Below are positions 46,209 to 59,029 of a stretch of 64,000 bases of DNA, piece by piece. Location of the stretch: positions 35,965,502 to 36,029,501 of the forward strand of contig JALIRH010000004.1 in assembly GCA_023055505.1 (NCBI GenBank), read 5' to 3'. The notes beneath the pieces are model-generated. The model saw nothing but the letters and a program-made list of their open reading frames with translations, was not told the origin of the DNA and searched no databases. Source of the stretch: Callipepla californica brunnescens. Its lineage: Eukaryota > Chordata > Aves > Galliformes > Odontophoridae. Every line of letters starts with the position of its first letter. Within the stretch, counting starts at the first letter, position 1. Both the position numbers and the translations under genes were made by a program.

Positions 46209-48371
46209 AATAATTCCAAATAATGATTAATACCGTTATACATAAACATTTTAGTATTTACTTCTTTCTCTGACATTATGCCTACACTTCTCCAGCACCT
46301 TGAGTCCTAAAATTAGGAGACCAATCTTTGAAGAGAGGCGAGAGTAATCATAAGTTCTTAGCAGCTCAAGTTCTGTGGGAAGAATTCTGAAGCTGAGAAG
46401 ACCACCTTGTTCTGACTTTCTTAGGGCATTTTTATATGTTTGATTGCACAATGTGTTCTTTCTTTATTAGTTAACAATTTAGTGGCATATTCAATTTTAC
46501 TGTGAAAGATAAGCTTCAACTAACATTTTTTCTTACTTATTTTTTTTTTTTTAATCTGTGAAATAAGCTTCTTTCAGCTCCCAGAATTGCAGAGTAGGAA
46601 ATGAACACCTGTAAGTTGTGTTAATAGACCTAATGTCTCTAGTATTGTTCTTTACTTGCACTTTTCAAGCCTTTGCAATTATTCTGCACTTTAACTTTTG
46701 GAGAGTCTATATTAACGAATTTCTGTTTTTCTACAACAGCCTTCAAGCTGCGGTTGCCCGATAGCATAGCTAATGTTTTATTAAAATATGCATCTTTGTT
46801 CCAGGACCACTTAATTATTTGCTCCACAAAAATAAGGAACCAAAGGCGCATGTATATACAGACGCATCTAGATATAGCGCATTCATAGCTGCCTACAATA
46901 AAACCCACATGTCACTGTATGATTACTGGTGCATTATTAAAATTATTTTACATACATAAAATAAAAAACACTACTTACAGAACAACACCCATACAACAAA
47001 GAATAAGCTCATGGTTTCTCATAATACTTTTTCCCCAGAAAAGAACAAAGACTAAGTTTTTCTCTTTGAAATAAATGCATTTTATTACCATGCTTCCACA
47101 TACCATGCACCTGCTCCCTCACAATTCATAGCATTAGCTCCAACATTTTTCTTGGTGCTTTACTAGTCTTGTCCCATAACATCCTTTCACATATCATTAC
47201 CTCTTAATATCCATTTTGTGACATTTGAGTCTTGGATTTATGAAATGTTTAGAATTAGATAAATTTTACATAATACGAAACAAATAAATATGCAAAGGTT
47301 TCTTTTAAAATGAATTTTCATGAACTGTGCTGACTCCCATTTCCATTCACTGTCTGTGGATTCCTGGCAAGAAGGTTTACTTCTGAATTCAAGATTCTTA
47401 AGTGCTCCTGAAAAGTGAAGATGCATCTTATTATTTTAGTGATTCTAATAGCTTCTGATTCACCTATTCATTTAATTATTATATTTATTTAATTAATTAA
47501 AAGCTTGACATATGCTTGACATACCTTAGGAGCTTTAGAGTTTTATTTGTCCAAATAGGTAGCCAAAGCTCTTCTTCGTAGACAATTTCAGACATGTTTT
47601 CTTAAACAACTGATAGCATAGGCTGACTTGCATTAGAAGAATTCATTAGTTCGTATGTTACGGTATCTTCCAGTTCTTTTTTGTACAGTTCTAATGTCAG
47701 GACAACATCTCCAAACACAACTGAAATTATGAAGATGATCCTGTGAAAACTGCCATATTGTGAAATGTACATCCACTTTTTTACTTTTTTCATATAATGT
47801 AGGGCTACTGACAGGAATGTAAATACCACATGGCATTCTAATACTGTTCAGCCACTGTCACTTCTGGGGGAAACAGCTTTTTTTTTGAGGCTTTTTTTTT
47901 TTTTTTTTTTGCCTTCCAATATGAAAGTTGGAGCATCAAAAAATGAACAAATAAGAAAAAAAGAAAAAAGAAAGCAGGGTCTCAGTAATGCAGCATAGAA
48001 ATGGAGGAAACTCCAGAACAGTATATACGTGGCTTTGCCTTTTCATGTTCATGTGCCTTGGTCATGTTTCATGAGCTGAGTAAAGTAAGCTGAACAAGCA
48101 AGATTCATTATTCAAAAGAAGATATCATAATTAGTAAGAGGATGAATTTGGAAGATATGGAACACGACATACTAGGATAGAGAGCTGAATATATGACAAA
48201 AGTTTTGATTGGAGTTGTAGATTAGAAGAACTAGAATCCTGTATAAAGTCTATTATGTAAAGTGAGCTATGATTTACAGATTTAGTTGCATTTATACACA
48301 TATAAATGTAAAATATAATCCACAATTTTTTTGTAGAAAATTTGTACAAGAGGAAATAGGAAACTACTACT
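46209..48371. other. Unique AT-rich stretch with T runs
   Basis: No gene recognised. It opens with an ATTCCAAATA tandem duplication near 46203-46223. T runs lie at 46540-46552 and 47878-47910. Minus-strand frames of 62-89 codons are not supported as genes. Confidence 0.5.
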
Positions 48372-48863
48372 TCCAGGTCTGGGGCCCCCTTATACAGGAA
48401 AATTGTGGAACTTTTGGAGAGGGTCCAAATGAGGACCAAAATGATGATCAGAAGGTTGTAGCATCTCCCCTATGAAGACGAGCTGAGGGAGCTAGGCTTG
48501 TTTGTCCTGGAGAGAAATATTTAAAAGAGAATTATAAAAAGGAGAGGAATCAACTTTGTACCAGCATAGAACATGATTAGATAAGGGAGAATGGTTTTAA
48601 GCTCAAGGGGGGAAGGTTAAGTCTGGATGATGAGGGGAGTTCTTTACAGAGAGAGTGATGTGGTACTGGAACAGGCTGCCCAGAGAGCTTGTGGACGCTG
48701 CATCCCTGGAGGTGTTCAAGACCAGGTTGGATGGGTCCCTGGGTAACCTGGTTTAGTTAAATCTGAAATTTGGTGGCCCTGTCTGTGGAACTGGGGTTGG
48801 AACTTGACGATCTTTGAGGACCCTTCCAATCCAAGCCATTTTATGATTCTGTCATTCCATGAT
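48372..48863 (+). mobile_element. CR1 LINE 3' end, ~490 bp
   Basis: TTCCAGGTCTGGGGCCCCC encodes the ORF2 end QVWGPL, followed by TTTTGGAGAGGGTCCAAATG, AATGATGATCAGAAGGTTG, a CTCCCCTATGAAGACGAGC line, GGTACTGGAACAGGCTGCCC, CATCCCTGGAGGTGTTCAAG and GACCAGGTTGGATGGGTCCC. The tail is TTGACGATCTTTGAGGACCC and TTATGATTCTGTCATTCCAT. An internal section near 48510-48560 is rearranged or diverged. It is 5'-truncated and dead. Confidence 0.93.
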
Positions 48864-49970
48864 AATCACAAAGACATCTTAAAAACTTAAGGAAACAGAG
48901 AAACAGATAGGAAAACTTAAGGAGAAAATATGATTCTAATTGCATGCATTTGTCTAGGAGTTCACATAGCTTGTTTGTCTAAATAGAGACTAAAGTCTCA
49001 ATTGATGCAAACTGGCACAGCTATATATATTTTGATGGACATTAAGATATTTAGTATTTAGAGACCTATCCAAAACTTTTCTTTGAGCCATTCCCCCATC
49101 AATGTTATATTTCAGGTCTAGATCTGATCTGGGATGGAGTTCTGTGACTGGGACTTTGTTAAGGATGTGTGATGTCATGATATTTTTACTCAGAGATCTT
49201 GGCTTCTTTTTTTCCTCTATTAGAACTTTATATATAGGAAGGAAATGCAATTGATTCAAATAGCATTTTTTAAGAATTTGTACTTTTCTTTAAAACTGGA
49301 AGCAAAGAATAATGTAAAATGATTATAAAGATGATAAGATTTATCTTTATAAACTTTTCTGCAGGAAAATTAAATGCATTTCCCCCCAGTCGTGAAAATT
49401 TGGAGTTAGGAATCACAAATCACAATTTTTACTCTTTTGGAATACCATTCTGTTTTCCTTTGATATCCTTTCCAACCCTACATCAATTCAGCCCTTGGAA
49501 TCTCTCCCTCATCTTAGCTTGACACATGAATAGAACTGAATAGAACTGATAAGTAAAAAAATCCCTGGGAGGACATAATAACCCTCGCATTCTGAGCTAT
49601 TTCATTAGATAGCTAGTTATCAGTGTGAATTCTGGTGCACAGGAGACCTCCTGATGCTTTTTGGACCTGTTGCTGATAGCACTCTTTGTGTCTTTGTCCT
49701 CTCAATATGTCTCCCTTGGAATTTCCAGCTTACAGTAGTCACAAACGCTGCTACTATCTACTCAGTTCTGTAAGTGTTCTTATGAGTACAAAAAGGCAAT
49801 TTTCTTTCTCATCTATAAAGTAAGAAGCCTTCACAGGTTTTTTTTTTTTGTTTTTGTTTTTTTTTTTCAGTCGTGAATAAAAGGATGTAAGGGATCAAAA
49901 TATCTAGAGGAAGAAAAGTGCAAACAGATATGCTGAAAGCATCTAAAGGGGCAGGTTACCACGGTGAATT

Positions 49971-49989
49971 TGTGTGTGTGTGTGTGTGT
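49971..49989. repeat. (TG)n microsatellite
   Basis: Nine to ten uninterrupted TG units. Confidence 0.9.
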
Positions 49990-52603
49990 TCATATAAACC
50001 CTAAGAATAAAGTAAAGGTAGAAAACAGCAACTAGCCCTTAACTTAATCCTTTCTATTTCACCTGTGATTAGACCATTCTAACATAATGTGACAAAATTA
50101 TCAATTACTATTTCTATTTCACTTAACCCCTTGTATGAGACCAAGGCCCTATTTCACTAAAAGCATAGAATAAAACATGTCTTTCTAAAGGATACTGTCT
50201 CAAACTAATAGCCTAAAGCACAGGGAAGGAACACAGACACAAAGGTATTTGAAATGTTTATCCTGAGTCTTCAGAGATACTAAAGTATCCCAGAACCCAG
50301 TTCATAAAGAAATGAGGATCATGATCAGGGATTTCACTCTGAGTAGAAGAAAGCAAGTAAAATGGTATAGGAAATACTCCAACTAGCATTTGTCTCTCTA
50401 CAACAAGAGTGTAACATTTATTATGAGCCAAATGAGTGGGAGGGGACAAAATTTGCCTTTACTTCGTGGTCTGCATATTATGGTTGCCAATGAAGTAAGG
50501 CTCTCATCCTTCTGACTACTCCTTCACTATATAGATTTATAAGTGAACTCAGTTTGTGAGAAACAATTTTTAATGAATGCATTTGAAGAAGTTCAGGTTT
50601 TCTGAATAGACCATTGGTCTTAAAAATATGTGTGAAGACTCTGGAACAGAAATGTAAATGCACGTAGTTAACTGGGACTATAGGAATGGAACACTGGCTA
50701 TTGATAGAAGGATTTAGTTGAGAAAATGAACAGCAAACAATGGAGGTACAAATTCTATCAATAGTGAGACCTGCAAATATATATAAAAAAAAATTGTGAT
50801 GTAAGAATTTGAGGTGCAGGTGTTGGACAATGGGAGAAATTAACAAAGAGGTGTTATACTCTAGGTAGCTGGAATCTGATTTGTAGGGACCGCGCAATCC
50901 CTCGGACTAGTGATGTATTTGTGCCTCGAGTGGGGGGGGCTGAAGTAGGAAAGATCATGCCTCCGTAGAGAAATCTAATTTCCACAGGAAAAACTTGCTT
51001 AAGAAGTCAGAGAATCACTTGTCTAGTTCATATAGTTTAGTGATTTTTCTCTAGTGATACATACTATCTTGGACACACTGCCAATGAACGATTCAATGTC
51101 ACTTTCTGGTAGGGGAGTTAGTATTCAAATTCTATGATTCATTTTCTTACCCATTTTTTAGATAAAAAGAAACAAGATAGCTTTTAAGAATAAAGTACTT
51201 TCATGATATTGGTCTGGGCAGACAGAAAACAAATGTCTAAGCAGTAACTATGTAACATTGATATTTCATGATATGATACTTAGGCAGTAAGATACTATGA
51301 ATCTATGCGCATAGAACTTCCACTGTAGGGGTAGGATACCTTCAACAGAATAGAAATTGCTAGAATTGTTTCACAGATGTCAGTTGTATACAGTCTCCTT
51401 TTTCCTAAATTTGGATCCCTCATTTCCTCCCATGAGCAGGGAAACATCACCACAGCCTTGTTTAATGTAAATATAAGGGACTGCTAAATCAGGTCAGGCT
51501 CACTAAGAAGAAACTCTATAACCACCTGTTTGACAAAACAGAATTCAAAATTTTTATCTGTGAAGGTGATCTTCTATTAATTTTGAGAGATATTAATGAG
51601 ATATTTTGTCATAAAATGTTTGCATCATCTGACTTCCAAAAGCCTTTTAACAATTGTTTAAGCAAAAAGGCACAAGTAACACTCTAGATATATAAATGCT
51701 TTAATCATTTAAACTGGAACTCAAAACAGAACTCAGAAACTAATTTTCCAGATGGTATATTAAACCAATGACAGTTAAATAAACCTCATATGCAATCAGG
51801 TCAGCTGTTATAGAGAATTAGGTGACCACTGTTAGCAGACAGGAGAAATCCATAACAGAACATCAAGGTATGTTTTGTGATAGTTGTAATTTTCATAAAA
51901 TTCAGATCTGCTGCTTGGCTTAATTTCTCATCAATCCTATGAAAGTTCTCATCTAACCCTAAAATGACCCTATAGAATAATGGCAATAAGTCCTTTGCCA
52001 TATGCAGAACTGACTGATGTATCCATTAGCATACTGAGAGATGTACCAGTCAAGAAGTTGCAGCAGATGTTCTCTTTGCATGCATTTATACAGCCTTATA
52101 TACACATTGATGATGACTTTATAAATTTCATTGATATATGAATCAATCAAAACAAAACTAAAGCAAGCGTTACTAATAAACAACTTTTATGATTTCCAGT
52201 GATAAAGAGATGCATGTAGCCTCTATTTTATGTTATTTTGACCTTGGACCATCTCTCTATTTAAGACAAGAGTAAATGTGTTAGTCCATGGAGTATGAAA
52301 TTGTCAACCATATGACATATATACATTGTGTTTGCATATTCACTCTTACTTGGTCAGCTGTAAAATAATGAGAGTTCATATTAGCTACCATAGTAGTATG
52401 TTTTATTCTCTAACAAGACCAAAATATTCCATACAAGCGTGAATGTCCTTTGAGCATACTCAACATCAGCACATTATTTTTCTTTCCTTGTACTCACGAG
52501 CATAATCATACAGTGATAGGGTTTTTTTTTATTGGCATTAGATCTATTTTCTATGAATTTGAAATTGTATGCTTACAAATTCCTTGTTCCTAAGTGAGTG
52601 ATA

Positions 52604-52646
52604 TTTTCTCTTTTTTCTCTTTTTGTCTTTTTTTTTTTTTTTTTTT
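52604..52646. repeat. Pyrimidine tract
   Basis: 43 bases of T and C with a single G at 52625, ending in a T run of about 19. Confidence 0.85.
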
Positions 52647-53128
52647 AAATCATGGATTTGTAATTTAAAGGGTGAAACTGCAAATGTCCTCCTGTGACTA
52701 AAACAACATTTATGAAGTATGTAGGGAACTGTGTACCAACACTGACTCTGGGGCAATATCCACACAGACAGCATGGCCTAGATTTATTCTACTTAGCTGC
52801 TTGAATGTACATGACTAAATTAAGACCGTGATAGCTGTAGGCTGTCTGCGTTGTTAATGGAGAGAAATGAGCAGTTTCAGATGGCAGTTTACTGAGTAGG
52901 AGATCTGAATGTGCCTCTCTCTCCCCATTGAATAGAACCTGAAGCAAATAGGCATCCAATTTAGGACTGGGTATTTAATGTTGAGTTATTAGGCATGTTA
53001 TTTATAAAGTGATTGAAAGACCTTGGGCCAAGGTTACTACACGTTGTTTAGAAAGGACATAAGAATCTGCCTTTTAATAGAAAGACACAGTTACTCTGTC
53101 GTCTGAAAGACGGATTCATTACTTAGTA

Positions 53129-53361
53129 TGCAGTAAGCTAACCTCACACATAGAGACGAGATATTGATTTACTGCAAAGTTGCACTATTTTGGGTGCTAC
53201 ATGGTCTCCCACAAAGTTAGCACACCCCAGGATTGGCATGACATTTTTAATACAAATTTTATCACTTTGCCATACCCCAGTACAAGTTCTGGGCTGCAAT
53301 TGGCCAGTTAAAGATAAGGCTCCTTTCCTGTAGGCTGCACTAGTCATTCTAATTAACAACA
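53129..53361 (-). mobile_element. Possible LTR remnant, minus strand
   Basis: On the minus strand this would open TGTTGTTAATTAGAATGAC (from 53361), then carry CAATTGCAGCCCAGAACTTG, a TATA-like GATAAAATTTGTATTAAAAA near 53265-53246, CTTTGTGGGAGACCATGTAG and a variant poly(A) signal AGTAAATC near 53174. That order of promoter-like and poly(A)-like parts, and recalled resemblance to avian LTR wording, suggest a decayed LTR. The 3' end and any target duplication could not be set. An ordinary unique sequence remains possible. Confidence 0.38.
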
Positions 53362-56300
53362 TGTTTGTTTCAAGATGCTCCTACCTTCAAAGACAAGTTC
53401 AAAGACATCACATTGTGATTAAGAGTTCCACTACCTAATCACATTAGCAGTACCAGAGATGGTCATCCTGATCTGGATAAAAGAACATATTTGCTATATT
53501 TAAGGATACACATACAAAGATTTGTACAAAAGTTAGTTCTTTCTTGACTGACAATACCACGTCTGGAACAGTTTACTGGATAAGAAAATAAACTAGATGG
53601 GAATGAATAGCATACATAATTTGAAAATGTATGGCTGGTGTTCCATGGAGAAATAACAAATTTACATACGTTACATCATACCATTTCCTTATTCAGAAGA
53701 AATTTAAGAATGCTAAGTAACATAATTTAGATTGTCAAATGCTAAATGCATTATGTATCGTACTCTGAAGATACGGAAATTTTTTTACTACATTCAACCC
53801 CTGAACAAATCTGATTTTATGTTCTTTCAAGGATCCTAATGCAGGCATTTGGATGTTGTAGGCGTATGAAGAATTTGTTTCATTTCTACTGCAAACGCTC
53901 AGCATTTTTCTTTACCATCTGGTCGCCTATTCATGAGCAGTGACTTCAGTGATTTTATGTGGCACATAAACTGCCACTTATTAATTGGAAATAAGGAAAT
54001 TTAAAGCAAATATGCCAGAGAAGAATTTATAGTGAAAGAAACTAAAGAGTGACCCATTACAGTAATCCAGACTGCATGTGATGATTAACTGGGACTGAGA
54101 TAGAAATTTAATTTTGGAAAGGAAAAGGTGTTGCATAAAGAAATTCCTATGTTATTCCATATTAAGACCCCCCTAACCATTGCTTCCTTTTTATAGGTGT
54201 ATGATATAAAATGTATGGATTTTTTCTCAAAAAATTCTATTAATTTACTTAATAGATATTTTTACGAATGTTAAGCTCACCTTCATATATCTGTTAATTT
54301 GACAATGTCTTTATTGACAGTTGTATTAGGAAAAAGAATGCTAAAATTCAGTTTTGATTATTTCTTACATGCTTAGTGGATGATAGTTCATGGCTCATCG
54401 GGAAAATTGTCAAATAGTTGAAATTTACATTTTAATGTGTGGGAAAAGTAGAATGGGTGGAGCATATGAGCAAACATAAACATGCTCATTTATATATATA
54501 TATATTCTTGGACAGCACAGATACACAAAGAGAATTTTTCCACAACATTTTTTTTTCATGAAGTGTGTTTTATAAATACAAAAATTTCTATTCTTGATTG
54601 CACATACACATTGATGTGAGCTCTGCCTGTAATGCAGCCTGAAATGGTGCAGAATTGTTCAGAGAGAAACATTTGAAGTTTAACAAGGGCAAGTAGAGAG
54701 TTCTACACCTGTGGAGGAATAATCATGCATCAGTTGAGGTTAGGGATTGATATGCTGATATTCTCACTAAGAATTTCTCCTTATTTAGGATTTACTTCTC
54801 CTTATTAAATTCTAACAGGAATTTCAGAAAGATTTTCTTCTAATAGAGGAAAAATGAAATAGCTTTTGAAATAGTATGATGTTGAAGGCGCAGAGGGAGA
54901 GTTCATACTACTTTCTTTTCTCTCTGGCTATATTTGCTTAAAGTTCTGGCTGGGCAGAATCTCCCAAAGCATTAAATAATTACAAGTATTCTATGTTATG
55001 TTAGCCACATCAAATGTTAAAACTACACAACCAACACAAACTGCAAAACTTTCATACGATCCTAATGCAGGAGTAGCTAGGCCATAAGGGCCATAAATAA
55101 ATGTTCACAGTGCCAAAAAGGAGTATAAGCCCAGGGGAAAAAGTTTCTCCTAGAAACTCACATTTCTTTCCTGCTTGGTGGTGTATTTATGACTATTTAG
55201 CTGTACATAGATGGATATATTAATGTAAATGCAACTGAAGTCATCCTCAGAGGATAATGTAGAGGCAAATACAGACACTTTTGCTTATGGTTTTATTTTT
55301 CTCATGTGTTTAATAATCTTTATTATGCTGTGAGGCCATATTAATGAAAATAGTTGGAACAGATGCAGTAACATCTGAAAGATCTTCACATTTCCCCAAA
55401 ACAACAATTCACAAGAAGATCACTAAAATTGTTGTGCATGGATGGACTAATGTAATTTTTATTTTTGAGAAAAAAAGATAGCAATTGTATGTGAAAATAT
55501 ATTATTTTGACTGGATATTACAATAACTAGTAGCTGATCCCTCTCTTACACCATAATAAGCATTTCAAATTGCAAAAGGGACAAAGCTACTTTATTTAAG
55601 TGACTGCAGGCCAGCTGTGGGAAAAGATGTGACAATTAAAAATATCCTTAGCTAGACAGATGTCATGAGAAGCAGCTGTTACTGGAATAAGTTTATTTAA
55701 AACACATAGCTTTATTTCAATACAATAAAATCTGTTAGTATCCAAGCAAATCACATTCCCAGAGCATTTCATTTTTCTAAATATTTCCTGTGGTTTAATG
55801 CGTTTATAGGTATATTTTGTATTGGCTACACAAAACAGCTGAATGTATAATATCTATAAAACAGAAAGTTACATGCACTCTTTATGATGATAGGCTTGAA
55901 AAGATTTGCTATTAAACAAGGCTACTTTTTGTCTCTAAGTGAATGAGGCTTCTCTTTTTCTTCCATTATGGAACATATCATGAATTAATACTGCTTAAAC
56001 CAAGCAAACAATGAATTTTAATTACCCTTATGCTAACAGCACCACATAAATATCATAGGTCTTTAACATATACACATGTAGGCAATCAAAGCTGTTTATC
56101 ACCAACCCACACATACATATTTCCCAGTCTGCTATGGTAGTTTTCAACTACCAGGAAGATAATGTCATTGTAGAAATGCCTATTTCTATTATAGGTCTTG
56201 AAGAGAAATTGTACTACTATCAAAGATGATGTGTCTCTTAAAAAACTAGTCTGATTATTATATTAATACGATTAAATTTCAGTGAGATTAATCCAATATC

Positions 56301-59013
56301 ATGAAGGAAAAGAACCAACTACTTACTAACAACTGGCAAACTACAGTTTTCTCAGTGTGTCATATATCTAGATCAACAGTAGACTGCGGCACATTTAGTC
56401 ATATATTTCTAGAGACAGATCATATATGCATGTATGCTAAACGATCTTGTGAGTTTTTCAAACTAAGTGATAAAGTAGGTGATAATATAGGATAATAAAT
56501 GAAAAATTACATAAAAGACAGTTATTCCAGGTCAGATCAAAAAAGTCTGCCTAGCTAACTCTCTTTTCCAACAGAAGAATGATCAGTGTTTGATGCCTCT
56601 AGCAGAGCAGATGATCTACAGCAATATTTTTTTCAGTATTTGCACAAAAGCTCATTTGTTGGGTATTCCATTGTGTGTAGGATGTCACAACCCTCACAGT
56701 TATTCAACATTGCGTTAAAAAACCCTAGGCATTTTTTCTTGTTATATATCCAGTTGCTTCTGAAATTATCTTCTGTAATATCATACAAAATTTCATGCAT
56801 TTTTTTCTAACCAATTGACAATGTCATTACTTCATAGTTCTTTTATTCAAAGATGCAGTAATGTGTTGACCTATACTCATTATAGTATTCATAACTTTAT
56901 AGAAATCTGTTACTTGCTTAAATATTCCTTTCCCAAGCTGAGCATTTCTTTTTTAGAACCAAAATCAAAATAAAAAAAGTTTTAGATCAAAAATTCACAC
57001 AATATTCAACACAACAACATGATATAGAAATAAATTCTTCTTAGTAGATAGAAAAACTTGCCTTTTTCTCTGTTTGTCATGATGACATTTGGCTTTTATT
57101 CTATGACTAGTGATCCTAAGCCCTGATACAATAAACAAATAAACAAACAAACAAATAAATAAATAAAAATAGACTTTAAATTGGGTATGGCCTCACTGTA
57201 ACATCAGATGCATTCAGAAAAGAAGCTAGTGGCAGGAATTTAGACAGGAGTTAGACAAAAGGTAAGAAAGCTTTTTCAAACTCACGGGTCCAAGAAACGT
57301 GAAATTTCTACCACAGCTGTTCGAAAAAAAACAGATTATAAAAATCCTGAACCAGTCCTACTGTGTTTACAGCAGTTTGACTTTTTATCATTCAGTAACT
57401 GCAGATTTGCTTGAAAGTGGGAAATTGAATTTGCTGGCTTTAAGATTAATCATGAAAAATCACCAAAACAACTTCGTACCTTATCCTGAGAAAGTCAGCT
57501 TTATACACATCTGGGAAATCAGAACTTATTTCTAGAAAATAATAATAATAATTGCTTACAAGAAAAGACTGTTTTCAGAACAAGGGAAACAAAAATCATT
57601 CTAGCCCTAACTAGCAATAAAACCAACAGCAGATGCTGAGATTCACTTTAAAAAGAGATTCAGATGAGAAACAGCAAAATTGAAATATTTTAACATATGA
57701 TCTTACACAGGTAGTAATGATAAGAAAGCTGTTTTCCATATGGATCAAAATATTCATCAGTAGTTCCCTGATCTTTTATTTGTAAGTAAATCTTTCAGAA
57801 GTTATTTCCATTTCATAGTATCTACATTTTTGTTTGAGCTTCTTACTTCTCTAATTGCCAAACACTGAGATTAGAAAGTCTAACAGCTACAGTTAGAATT
57901 CTCTTTTATCAGTCTAGGCAATAAGGTAAAGAAGGTTTTGCTTTCCATGCTGTTTCTAGGCTATTATTGAGCTATTATTAAAAACAAATTAAAGAGTGAT
58001 GGTTCGCAGTTGATGTCTTGTAGTAACTACTTTACTCCTATGCAAGTAGAAGCTCCTCTCCACCTGCCTTATGAGGATCTGGGCAGTTTTTGAGTTCTCA
58101 GATCTTTGTAGTCTGCTAGAAAAATCTCTATTTGTGGTCTTACCATCTCCCCAAAACACACTTATTCCACTTGCAGAATTTTAGTTGAAATCATCTTTAG
58201 TAAATTAAGACTATTTTCCTTCAAATAATTTACTAGCATCAATGCTGAGAACACCATAACACTTTGACCTCAAGTAAGGCCATGCAGTAATAGCCAGGTA
58301 TTACTGAATTTTTACTGTGCTGTGGTTTCAAGTAGTCTTGGCAAGTCTCATGGGATACAGCTTTCAGTATCTGCATGATGGTTCTGTAGATAGAAAATAA
58401 GTAAAAGGCAGCTCTTGTACATATAAATTTCAACAGGATATAAGCAGATAATTAATTGGAGCTAAGTATAAAAGTCCTCCTAATTTATGGCATTTGGATT
58501 CCCGTACATCTTTAAATGTCCTTTAATTTAGTATATCTGTGATAATTGTTTCATGACAGAGGAAAAGAAGACATCATACTATCTATAGACAACTTATAAT
58601 ACTTTTGAAATAATTCAGTATGTTAGCAATGTCTTTTGGTTCTGTTTTTGATTCATGAAATGGCAAGTAAGACAGCCTCATTTCTTCATTTACGTAAGGG
58701 AGATGCTTGTAGTAACCAGCTTCCCCAGACTGAAACTATATACTCATTTATTTCCTCCTTCTTTCAGACACAATCTGTTTTTAACATTCTGTCATGCTAG
58801 GTTCAGTCCATTCTCTCACATTCCCCTTAGCTGCTGAAAGCATACATATGGATAAGAAATGACCCATACAGTCCTATGAAGCAGAGCATGCAGTTTCTGC
58901 CTAACTCCATCTTACTTTTATCTTTGACATGACAGTGCCAGTTATAGTCAATGAGCTGAACAGATTTTTAACAATGTACGTAAGAAACTGCAGCATTTGT
59001 GAGAAAGCTAATT
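53362..59013. other. Long AT-rich unique stretch, no gene seen
   Basis: About 5.6 kb without recognised genes or interspersed repeats. Simple sequence: TATA run near 54492-54505, mixed (AAAC)n/(AAAT)n at 57130-57170, (AAT)n near 57538-57552. Segments near 55.58-55.83 kb look compositionally complex and could be conserved non-coding DNA. Confidence 0.45.
57130..57170. repeat. Mixed (AAAC)n/(AAAT)n microsatellite
   Basis: AATAAACAAATAAACAAACA-type units grading into AAATAAATAAAT. Confidence 0.9.
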
Positions 59014-59029
59014 GAGCCTTGCAAGGCTC
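59014..59029. repeat. 16-bp perfect palindrome
   Basis: GAGCCTTGCAAGGCTC is identical to its own reverse complement and is followed by TTTTTAG. It lies in a less AT-biased segment. Confidence 0.9.

Larger units (their letters stand above)
48864..53128. other. Long AT-rich unique stretch with simple repeats
   Basis: About 4.3 kb without recognised genes. Simple sequence: T-rich run 49838-49867, (TG)n 49971-49989, pyrimidine tract 52604-52646. The longest open frame of the window (139 codons, minus strand, 50478-50897) lies here; it shows no motif and no splice or promoter context. Confidence 0.5.

Noticed and set aside
50478..50897. Longest open frame of the window, 139 codons on the minus strand
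   Set aside because: No recognisable motif and composition typical of AT-rich chance frames. A frame of this size is plausible by chance in 64 kb read in six frames. No promoter, splice or poly(A) context supports it.
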